From: Lyngbya sp. PCC 8106 | GTDB lineage: Bacteria; Cyanobacteriota; Cyanobacteriia; Cyanobacteriales; Microcoleaceae | Assembly (NCBI RefSeq): GCF_000169095.1 | Contig: NZ_AAVU01000035.1 | Coordinates: forward strand, 1-64,000 | Reading direction: 5' to 3' | Length of the DNA: 64,000 nucleotides | Part shown: positions 18,059 to 26,571 of the stretch, one piece after another | How positions within the stretch are numbered: the first letter of the stretch is position 1 | How the letters are laid out: each line of letters begins with the position of its first letter | Translations under genes and position numbers: made by a program | Notes under the pieces: model-generated | Seen by the model: the letters and a program-made list of their open reading frames with translations, nothing else | Told to the model about the DNA's origin: nothing | Database searches by the model: none

Positions 18059-21000
18059 GCTTTCGTTGAACGGTTCGCCAAACTGACCGCAGCAGAGGTG
18101 TACGCATCAAATACCGTCGTGGGTTCGCCCGAACGGGGTGGAAGTTGGCAACTGACAAGCGTTGCAGGAACGGGAAACATCGACCTCTCGCGTTTGGCGT
18201 TTTCTTCCAAAGTGTTGGCAGAATATCCAGGTGTGTTCGCGCAAACGATCAATCCAACGGGAGGCGCAGAGGGTAGCGAAGGCTTGGAAATAACGATCAA
18301 TGACGACGGAACCTTCCAAGTTGTCCGAGACGGTTCAGAACAGATTTCCGCATTTAAGACGAGTGTCGGAATCGCTTTTGCGGTGGGGGACACGACCTAT
18401 ATCGGCAACAACCCAAGCGGGGAAAGCGGCGATTTTAACGATAACCCCTTGCTACGGTTGCTCGATCAATCCGAGGTCTCCGGTGGGGGAACCGCAGATA
18501 ACCCATACGCGGTGACAACCACCCTGTACACGGATATCAATGAAAACGGCAGCTACGACCCGGCTACAGAGTTTCAGATTGAATGGGTCGCCAGCTACGT
18601 CGCTCCCAACGATTTCTTCTCCAACGGGTTTAACGTTACCGCTCCTGCGGGAAACAACCGCGAGATCAAGCTCTATCAACACTTTGATTCGCAACTCGGA
18701 GATAACGACGAAGGGCCTGCCTACGGCTTAACAGATTCAAATACTGCGATGGAAAGCCGCAACGAAAATCCGAAGTTCATCGGGGTACGGCAAAACGCAG
18801 GAGAAGAAAATGAAATCGTTATGGGATTTGCCGAAAACGAACCCGAATTTTCCCAGTGGTTCTCAGGTGATTATAGCTCGCCTTATGCTCTGATCGACAA
18901 CGGGGGCAATCTCAACAACAACTTTAATTCAACCTCCGCAACAGATAATGGTGTTGCCATTCAGTACAACCTCGGACGTCTAACCGAAACGGAGACCATC
19001 TCCAACTTTGTTACTTTCTCTTCCGGGGGGGCGACGGAACTGGCTTCCAACAACCTCCCGACCATCACCTCGCCAGCAACGGTAAACGTCAGCGAAAATA
19101 CCACCACCGTCACCACCATCACCGCCACCGATGACGACGGCGACCCCCTCACCTACTCGCTCCGGGGTGCAGATCGCTCCCTATTTAACATTAATTCCAC
19201 CACCGGACAGATCAGCTTTGTCAACCCTCCCGACTTTGAAAATCCGGGGGATAGAGACGGCGATAACGTTTATACCTTGCGAGTCACCGTCGATGATGGC
19301 AGGGGTTCAACCAGTCAAAACTTAGAAATTACCGTCACCGACGTTGATGACGACATCCCCGCCAACAACCTCCCGACCATCACCTCGCCAGCAACGGTAA
19401 ACGTCAACGAAAATACCACCACCGTCACCACCATCACCGCCACCGATGGCGACGGCGACACTCCCAGCTACTCGCTCACCGGCGGTGCAGATCGCTCCCG
19501 GTTTAACATTAATTCCACTACCGGACAGATCAGCTTTGTCAACCCTCCCGACTTTGAAAATCCGGGGGATACAGACGGCGATAACGTTTACCAGTTGGAA
19601 GTTAGCGTCGATGATGGCAACGGCGGAAACGTCACTCAACCCTTAGAAATTACCGTCACCGACGTTGATGACGACATCCCCGCCAACAATATCCCGAACA
19701 TCACCTCGCCAGCAACGGTAAACGTCAACGAAAACAGCAACACGGTGATCACAATTACCGTCACCGATGGCGACGGCGACACTCCCAGCTACTCGCTCAC
19801 CGGCGGTGCAGATCGCTCCCGGTTTAACATTAATTCCACTACCGGACAGATCAGCTTTGTCAACCCTCCCGACTTTGAAAATCCGGGGGATACAGACGGC
19901 GATAACGTTTACCAGTTGGAAGTTAGCGTCGATGATGGCAACGGCGGAAACGTCACTCAACCCTTAGAAATTACCGTCACCGACGTTGATGACGACATCC
20001 CCGCCAACAATATCCCGACCATCACCTCGCCAGCAACGGTAAACGTCAACGAAAACAGCAACACGGTGATCACAATTACCGCCACCGATGGCGACGGCGA
20101 CACTCCCAGCTACTCGCTCACCGGCGGTGCAGATCGCTCCCGGTTTAACATTAATTCCACTACCGGACAGATCAGCTTTGTCAACCCTCCCGACTTTGAA
20201 AATCCGGGGGATACAGACGGCGATAACGTTTACCAGTTGGAAGTTAGCGTCGATGATGGCAACGGCGGAAACGTCACTCAACCCTTAGAAATTACCGTCA
20301 CCGACGTTGATGACGACATCCCCGCCAACAATATCCCGAACATCACCTCGCCAGCAACGGTAAACGTCAACGAAAACAGCAACACGGTGATCACAATTAC
20401 CGTCACCGATGGCGACGGCGACACTCCCAGCTACTCGCTCACCGGCGGTGCAGATCGCTCCCGGTTTAACATTAATTCCACTACCGGACAGATCAGCTTT
20501 GTCAACCCTCCCGACTTTGAAAATCCGGGGGATACAGACGGCGATAACGTTTACCAGTTGGAAGTTAGCGTCGATGATGGCAACGGCGGAAACGTCACTC
20601 AACCCTTAGAAATTACCGTCACCGACGTTGATGAAGCTCCCACAATTTCCGGTACTCCGGCTATCAGCGTCGATGAGGATAGTCCTTACACCTTTACACC
20701 CGTTTTTAGCGATCCAGACGGCGATACTCCCAGTTTTTCCATCGCCAACCAACCCAATTGGGCTATCTTTAACAGTACAACCGGAGAACTATCGGGAACC
20801 CCAACCGACGGCGATGTGGGTATCACCGAAAATATCATCATCAGCGTTACCGACGGAAGCACAAGCGTTGCACTGCCTCCGTTCAACCTGACCGTCAATG
20901 ATATTCGCGAACCCGAACCCGTTCAACCCCCGCAACAAAACCAGTCCCCAACCGCAACCGATGAAAATGTAAATGCTCCTTTTGAAACCCCGATCGAGTT

Positions 21001-21139
21001 TAACCTCACTGATAACATTACCGATCCGGATGAAAACGTTGACCTGACCCAAATAGACCTCGATCCGGCAACTCCGGAACTCGACCGGGAGATCGTTTTA
21101 CCCGGGGGAACCTTTGCCGTTAACGATCAAGGTCAATTG
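18059..21139 (+). pseudogene. Adhesin pseudogene, segment 2: DUF4347 end, cadherin-like repeats
   Basis: The frame is open from about 17960 to a stop at 21203-21205, but the adhesin sequence itself starts at about 18059 with AFVERFAKLTAAEVYASN and GGSWQLTSVAGTGNI, the end of a DUF4347 domain. A domain of about 280 residues of unknown type follows, then five cadherin-like repeats ending in DVDDDIP or DVDEAP calcium-binding motifs. An Ig/He_PIG-like repeat (DEDSPYTFTPVFSDPDGD) comes next, then the beginning of a tandem-95-type repeat. At 21139 the reading passes into an inserted element. Such proteins are large secreted, calcium-dependent surface adhesins; this copy lacks its start and its secretion end. 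Confidence 0.82.
19049..20647 (+). repeat. Tandem cadherin-like repeat array, 321-bp units
   Basis: Five units start at 19049, 19364, 19685, 20006 and 20327. The first is diverged and 315 bp long; the other four have exactly 321 bp. Units 3 and 5 share NIPNITSP and ITITVTDGD, while unit 4 has NIPTITSP and ITITATDGD, so the array alternates. The units are nearly identical at the DNA level. Confidence 0.9.
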
Positions 21140-21483
21140 ACATACTCCCCGCTCGTTTACGAGCGGGGATTCTTGACACTTCAACGAGTCCTGCTACCAA
21201 GGTAGTCTTACAGTCCCTCTATGTCCGTTTAGAGTCTCCCAATGCCCTATGGCGACTAATATGTATCGTTTTTTTTTGAAATATTAACAATACTTTTCGC
21301 TTTGCTTCCAGGTTGGATTTTTAACCATTGCCCTTCGGTCTTTCCCTATTACTGGAGCAGTCCCGGTTTCAACTCTGATCTGATGAGTATATATCGCTGC
21401 ACTCTTAGGTGGGGATTTCAACCACTTAAATTATCGCACAAGCCGTCCTAAAAGAACGGGGCTTGTATCCCAATTTCTCGGTC
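21140..21483 (-). mobile_element. 344-bp non-autonomous IS200/IS605-derived element in the adhesin
   Basis: One end has CTCCCCGCTC and GAGCGGGGATTCTTG flanking a TTTAC loop (about 21144-21174). The other has CAAGCCGTCCT, AAAAG and GAACGGGGCTTGTATCCC (about 21442-21471). The same two ends occur in the element at 31897-32257 and, in related form, around the intact tnpB element at 28469. There is no gene inside. Deleting exactly 344 bp joins the flanking codons as Gln-Leu-Thr-Phe-Asn-Pro in one frame. The ends are ambiguous by a few shared bases. Confidence 0.82.
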
Positions 21484-23613
21484 ACCTTTAACCCGGCCAA
21501 TAACTTTAGCGGTGTTGTCACCCTTCCCTACACCGTAGCCGACCGGTCGGGAGCAACTTCTCAACCCGCCAATATTTCCGTTACCGTCAGTCCCGACTCC
21601 AACCAACCGCCTACAGCCGAGGACGTTGAAAATACATCCATTCTCAACAACAGCCCCGCCATTCCTTTACCGTTGTCTGCGGCGAACTTTGCCGACCCCG
21701 ATGGTACAGTAGAACGGATTAACTTTTCAATACCCAACTCCGGACAAGGTACACTGTTGCTCGATGGTGTGGCGGTAACAGACCCCGCTGGGGTTCAACG
21801 GTTAACCCCAGATCAACTCGATAACCTCAGCTTCCAACCCAATAGCGGGTTTGTCGGAAACGTCACCTTTACTTACACCGTGACAGACGATGATGGCGCT
21901 AATTCTAACGTAGCTAATATCACCATTCCCGTTAGCGCCTTCTCCGTTCCCACCCTTCCCCCAACTCCCTCTATTCCCCCAACCACCCCTGAACCTTTTG
22001 AACCCCCCGCTAATTTACCGCCTGTCGTCGAAGATCAAATCACGACTGTTCCCAATGACGGAAATCGTTTTCCAGTCCCCCCGTTAAAAGGGAATGACCG
22101 AGATGGTCGGGTTAATTTCTACACCATCACCGAATTACCCCCGAATGGTACTCTGTTTCTCAATGGCGAAGAAATCACCAGCTTAGAACAAGTTCGGCGT
22201 CTAACCCCCTCTCAAGCTGAACAACTGAGCTTTGAACCCAATCCGAATTTTACAGGAGAAATTCGCTTCTCTTACACCGCCACCGATGATGACGATACGG
22301 TTTCTAACGTGGGGACTGTACGCCTGACGTTGGAAGAGGACAGTTCAATTCCTCGGGGTGAACCCATTGATGATGGCGGTTGTGACTGTCCTCCTTTGCC
22401 TGAGTTTGGTACTGTTCCCCTACCCGAACGTTTAAATTTGACTCCGAGTCTGTTTAATGCCTTCGATAACGTTATTGATGGCAGTGATAACGCTGATGAT
22501 ATCGTCGCCGGTTCGCTCGGTAGTGATGTGGTGTTTGCCTTTGGGGGAGATGACCGCATTGAAGCTTTTGACGGCAACGATACGATGTATGGCGGTGTTG
22601 GTAATGACCTCCAATTTGGCAACCAAGGTAACGATTTTATCCTGGGAGGAGACGGTCGGGACACCCTGATCGGTACTGAAGGCAATAACGGCTTGGCAGC
22701 GTCGGCTAATGTTGAGGATAATGATACCCTTCACGGTCACGGCAATGATGATTTAATGCAAGGTGGCCCCGGTGCTGACCTGATGTTTAGCGGCAAGCAA
22801 GATGACTTCGCCTTCGGGGGCAAAAACGATGATATGATTTTCGGAGATCAAGGTAATGACACCCTGCACGGCGATCAGGGCAATGACACTCTTATTGGTG
22901 ATACCCTTGATGAAAGCGAGATCGAATCTGAACGCGGTCTGAGTGGGATGATTGATTTGCTCTGGGGGGGGGCCGGTGATGATTTCATCAATGGCGGTCG
23001 CAGTAATGATACCCTCAGCGGTGGGGTTGGAAATGATACCGTTCGCGGCGGGAAAGAGGATGATCTCATCTACGGTGAAGCCGGCGATGACCTGATGTAC
23101 GGGGATTTGGGCAATGACCAACTCTGCGGCAACGAGGGCAACGACACCCTCTACGGCGATATCAACGATAACCAAACCATTAGTGATGCCCCCGGGCGGG
23201 ATACCATTTGTGGCGGTAGCGGCAATGATATGTTGTTTGGCGATCGAGACCAAGATCGCCTTTGCGGGGGAGAAGACGGCGATACTCTCTACGGCGGTTC
23301 CGGGGAAGATACCCTCGCCGGAGAACAGGGGGATGATTGGTTGTTCGGCGATGAAGGCGATGACCTGATTTCTGGCGGAACGGGTCGCGATCGCTTTATT
23401 CTCTTCTCCGGTGGCGGTACGGACACCATCCAGGATTTCCAACTCGCTCAGGACTCGATCGCTTTGGGCGGCGGTTTAAGCTTTGAAGCGTTAACCCTGA
23501 CTCAAGATGGAACCTCAACTGTGATCGGTCTCGACGGCCAGCAGTTGGCGATTCTCAACGATGTACAGGCGAGCGCTTTGAGCGAAACTAACTTTACAGC
23601 TTTTGTCGGCTAG
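21484..23613 (+). pseudogene. Adhesin pseudogene, segment 3: VCBS-like repeats and RTX C-terminus
   Basis: The reading continues as TFNPANNFSGVVTLPYTVADRSG, a cadherin-like/tandem-95 repeat. Two more such repeats follow, with a Pro-rich linker (about 21950-22010). The last 380 residues are haemolysin-type calcium-binding RTX nonapeptides (GGxGxDxhx: GGVGNDLQFG, GNDTLYGD, GGDGRDTLIG). The end is a non-repetitive tail DTIQDFQLAQDSIALGGGLSFEAL, the usual type I secretion signal of RTX proteins. A frame is open from 21463, but without its N-terminal two-thirds it is probably untranslated or non-functional. It is intact to its natural stop at 23613. Confidence 0.82.
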
Positions 23614-23945
23614 TCTGTTGTGCCATCTTTGATCTCTAAACGGCGACCGTCAGATCAAAGGCGATCGCCGTTGTCTTGGAATTTCATCCGCTTCTTAATT
23701 GAATTCTGTCTTGATTTTCAGCCGTATATAAAAATATTTAGATCGCCCGTCAAAACCATCGCCAACTTCTCCGTGAAAATACTGAAATTAAAATGCGCGG
23801 AGATACAAACAAAATAGTGACCAGTTTGACAGTGACCAGTTTTTCAGTGACCCGTGACCCGTGAAGAGTACACACTGATAACTGATAACTGATAACTGAT
23901 AACTAACTGCCTGTTGCCTCTTTCCTCCCTACTCCCTGCATCTTC
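23614..23945. other. Repeat-bearing spacer between the adhesin and the histidine kinase
   Basis: This 332-bp region between convergent genes has no gene. It contains copies of CAGTGACCAGTTT-like sequence (23820-23850) and the STRR array at 23874-23901. Confidence 0.5.
23874..23901. repeat. Heptameric STRR array (ACTGATA)x4
   Basis: Four perfect ACTGATA heptamers are followed by a degenerate fifth. Short tandemly repeated repetitive heptamers are a known feature of filamentous cyanobacterial spacers. A related TTATCAGT/CAGTGACCAGT cluster lies at 1510-1545. Confidence 0.85.
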
Positions 23946-25205
23946 TCAACTGTCGAGTCGGGGAAGTTCGAGGGTAAAGGTAGAACCCACTCCGACGATA
24001 CTTGTGGCCCGCACATAGCCTTGATGGGCTTCGACAATTTGTTTAACGATCGCCAACCCCAAGCCAAAGCCGCCTGTTTTGCGGGTTCGGGCTTGATCGA
24101 CCCGATAAAAGCGATCAAAAATATGGGGTAAATCTTTGGGCGGAATACCCATTCCGGTGTCTGTTACCGTAATCATTACCCAACGGGATTCATAGATTAA
24201 TTTTAGGCTGATTGTTCCTCCCGAATTTGTATATTTAAAAGCATTATTGAGAAGATTTTCAATGGCTTGACGCAGTAACTCGGGTTCGGCGCGAATTAAA
24301 ATAGACTGTTGGGGAAGTTGAGTCAAAAAGATGAAATTTTGGTCTAAGGCTAAGTCTTGATAAAATGTTGCTAAATCCGTCAAAATTTGAACGATATTAA
24401 CGGTTGGCAATAACTCGGGATTGAGTTTACCTTCGTGACGGGCTAACAGCAATAAATGACCGATTAAAACTGTCATTGATTTGGTTAAATTAACGATTTT
24501 TTCTAGGCGTTGGCGGGGAATTTCATCGCAAGTTGGGGCGAGTAAACCGACTTGGGCGTTGCTGAGAATGGCGGCTAAAGGGGCGCGTAATTCGTGGGAA
24601 GCATCGGCGGTAAATCGGCTTTGGGCTTCGTAAGATTGACGAATGGGTTGCATTGCCATTCCGCCCAACAACCAACCGGTTAAACCAATAATTCCCAACG
24701 TGATCGGCACTCCAATACTTAAAAATAAACGCAGGGTGTTTATGGTGTTTTCTAAGGGTTCTAGGGAGGTTGCGACTTGCAAATAGCCGATCAGTATTTG
24801 ATTGTGTATGACAGCGAGGGTTAATTCTCTGACTTGAATATTTTGATAAATCGTTAAGCTTTTAAAGCCGGAATTTAAGCGGATAGTTTCGGTGGGTGTT
24901 TCTCCAACAAACTGAACCAGTTTCCCTTCTCGATTGTACCAGCGAACATATTTTAATTCATTGCCAAACCCGGAATTATTCCGCAACATTAATAGGTTTT
25001 CAAATTCTAGTTTGGGTTGGGCTTGGCGGGTGTTCAATTCAACCGTTGAAGCGAGGGCGTTGGTTCGATCATATAACGCACTATCGAGCGATCGCAGTTG
25101 GTGGCGAGTTTCGATATAATAAATAAAATGGGCAAATAGAATTAAAATTCCCCCCATTGACCAAGTAAACCAACGGGCTAAATTCCGACGACTTTGACTA
25201 AACAT
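23946..25205 (-). CDS. Sensor histidine kinase, RppB-like
   Basis: The 419-residue membrane kinase has a helix at about residues 13-32, an extracytoplasmic sensor of about 120 residues, and a second helix at about 157-178 (LRLFLSIGVPITLGIIGL). The HisKA domain contains TADASHELRAPLAAILSNAQ with the phospho-accepting His, and the HATPase domain shows NLLNNAFKYT, DTGMGIP and GFGLGLAIV. There is no clear HAMP domain. The layout and its partner resemble RppB/NrsS of Synechocystis, which senses redox or nickel; signal assignment is inference. It overlaps the response-regulator gene by 8 bp, so the two are translated together. Confidence 0.88.
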   Translation of the reverse strand: MFSQSRRNLARWFTWSMGGILILFAHFIYYIETRHQLRSLDSALYDRTNALASTVELNTRQAQPKLEFENLLMLRNNSGFGNELKYVRWYNREGKLVQFVGETPTETIRLNSGFKSLTIYQNIQVRELTLAVIHNQILIGYLQVATSLEPLENTINTLRLFLSIGVPITLGIIGLTGWLLGGMAMQPIRQSYEAQSRFTADASHELRAPLAAILSNAQVGLLAPTCDEIPRQRLEKIVNLTKSMTVLIGHLLLLARHEGKLNPELLPTVNIVQILTDLATFYQDLALDQNFIFLTQLPQQSILIRAEPELLRQAIENLLNNAFKYTNSGGTISLKLIYESRWVMITVTDTGMGIPPKDLPHIFDRFYRVDQARTRKTGGFGLGLAIVKQIVEAHQGYVRATSIVGVGSTFTLELPRLDS

Positions 25206-25875
25206 TGGGCTGATTAATTCGGTATCCTAAACCGTAGACTGTTTCTATCCAGTTGGCTGCATCCACTTGTCCTAAACGCTGTCTTAAACGTCTGACGAGG
25301 GTACTGACTGCATTACTTTCGGGGGGGTTATCCCATTCCCATAAAGATTGTTCGATTTGATCTCGGCTTAAAACTTGGTTGGGATGGCGGAGAAAATATT
25401 CTAAAAGTTGCGATTCTCTAACCGAAAGTTGAACCTGTTTTTCTTCTCTTTGTACGCACAAACGGGCTAAATTTAATTCTAAATCCCCCAATTTTAAACT
25501 ATCTCCCAACCAGTGGGGAGAACGTCTCCCCAAAGCGCGAATTCGGGCGAGAAGTTCGAGTAAATCTATCGGTTTAACCAGGTAATCATCCGCCCCGCTA
25601 TCTAACCCAATTACTTTGTCAGCAGTGGTATCTTTAGCGGTTAAAAGCAAAACGGGTGCTGTTTTTCCCATACTTCGATAGGTGCGACATAGTTCAACTC
25701 CAGAAACAGCGGGTAACATCCAATCAAAAATCAGTAAATCATAATCGGTTTCGCCCATTAACCATTGGGCGGTGTCTCCCGTTTCAACTCCATCCACAAT
25801 ATGTCCGGCTTGGGAAAGGGCGGTGCGGATGGGTTCTAATTGTTCTATATCGTCTTCAACTAATAGGATTCTCAT
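25198..25875 (-). CDS. OmpR-family response regulator, RppA-like
   Basis: The 225-residue protein has an N-terminal receiver domain: acidic pair in VEDD, phospho-acceptor Asp in DLLIFDWMLP near residue 52, Thr in LLLTAKD and Lys in DYLVKPID. It also has a C-terminal winged-helix DNA-binding domain (LSVRESQLLEYFLRHPNQVLS, VSTLVRRLRQRLG, YGLGYRIN). The IFDWMLP and RALGRRSP signatures are those of RppA/NrsR regulators. It is the first gene of the pair with the overlapping kinase. Its likely targets are itself and the divergent genes at 26080 and 26572, because TGTC-core direct repeats occur in both promoter regions. Confidence 0.9.
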   Translation of the reverse strand: MRILLVEDDIEQLEPIRTALSQAGHIVDGVETGDTAQWLMGETDYDLLIFDWMLPAVSGVELCRTYRSMGKTAPVLLLTAKDTTADKVIGLDSGADDYLVKPIDLLELLARIRALGRRSPHWLGDSLKLGDLELNLARLCVQREEKQVQLSVRESQLLEYFLRHPNQVLSRDQIEQSLWEWDNPPESNAVSTLVRRLRQRLGQVDAANWIETVYGLGYRINQPNV

Positions 25876-25906
25876 CAGTTGTTTATCTCGTTACTCTAGT
25901 TTATCA

Positions 25907-25941
25907 GACAATTGACCGACAATAAAAAATTGTCTTTTGTC
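25907..25941 (-). promoter_or_regulatory. Candidate response-regulator binding repeats upstream of rppA-like gene
   Basis: On the minus strand ATTGTC occurs at 25918-25923 and 25907-25912, 11 bp apart, one helical turn, 32 bp before the regulator's ATG. On the plus strand ATTGTC (25929) and TTTGTC (25936) follow. OmpR-family proteins bind direct repeats of about one-turn spacing; assignment is inference. Confidence 0.35.
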
Positions 25942-26079
25942 CTGAATCTCCCCCGATAAATATCAATTTATCTTGTTAGATTAGAATTAGAGAAACACCT
26001 GTTGAGCCTTGCCAAAGCTACTGTCCAAACTGGACGGAAAAAGTGCATAATAATTAAAAGTAGCACAAAAATTTCAGAG

Positions 26080-26484
26080 ATGATTATGAAATTGAGAGAT
26101 TGGCGAAAAATAGCCTATTCAGTGGGTTTAGAATTTTGGTTTCCCTTACCGTTAATTGGTTTAATCTTCTGGGTGGGAACGGGTTGGACAACCGCTGCTG
26201 TGTTGGGTGAAGCCCCCCAAATTGAGCGGATATCTGTGGAAGGGGAAACATTACCAGAAGTTGAACTGGTGGTGAAAGGACAACTGATTTCTATTGAAGC
26301 TAAAATTTACGAACAAAGAGGTTATACCAAAGTCGATATTGATACCGATAGTCCCACCTTAAAAGAGTTAGAATTTGAGTTTCCGGTGACAGATGTGGCG
26401 GGTGTGGAAGCGGAACTTTCTCACACCCTAAACTTATCTCCCGCACAGCTTCGGACTTTAGTTCGTTATCAAATTTACGACTAA
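26080..26484 (+). CDS. Exported protein of unknown function next to the two-component system
   Basis: From the ATG at 26080 (after CAGAG) the product has about 134 residues. It has a basic start (MIMKLRDWRKIAYS), one hydrophobic segment (about residues 21-42, FWFPLPLIGLIFWVG), then a polar beta-rich domain with EVELVVKGQLISIEAKIYE and an acidic DIDTDSPTLKELEFEF. The frame is open further up to 26002, but those residues look non-coding. A signal peptide or membrane anchor is likely. The family is not recognised. It is divergent from the regulator and only 88 bp ahead of the Trp/Asp-tailed repeat gene, so the two may form one regulated unit. Confidence 0.65.
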   Translation: MIMKLRDWRKIAYSVGLEFWFPLPLIGLIFWVGTGWTTAAVLGEAPQIERISVEGETLPEVELVVKGQLISIEAKIYEQRGYTKVDIDTDSPTLKELEFEFPVTDVAGVEAELSHTLNLSPAQLRTLVRYQIYD

Positions 26485-26503
26485 TTTTTTCTAAGATCAA
26501 CCC

Positions 26504-26522
26504 CCTGTCATCTTCCTGTCAT
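26504..26522 (+). promoter_or_regulatory. Candidate binding repeats CCTGTCAT x2 upstream of the repeat protein
   Basis: CCTGTCAT occurs at 26504-26511 and 26515-26522, exactly 11 bp apart and in the direction of the gene starting at 26572. The TGTC core matches the repeats upstream of the rppA-like gene. This is a pattern seen by eye; no footprint is known. Confidence 0.4.
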
Positions 26523-26571
26523 TTTTAATTTTTAAAGTAACATCATCGAGTTCAGAAAGGCAGGACAAGAG

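Noticed and set aside
18169..18290. Possible second RNA or CRISPR-like element near the IS junction
   Set aside because: No regularly spaced repeats; the sequence codes for the adhesin.
19322..20647. CRISPR array suggested by regular repeats
   Set aside because: The units are 321 bp, translate in frame as cadherin domains and have no unique spacers.
22753..23442. 229-codon minus-strand frame in the RTX region
   Set aside because: It mirrors the GGxGxD repeats; biased composition comes from the opposite strand.
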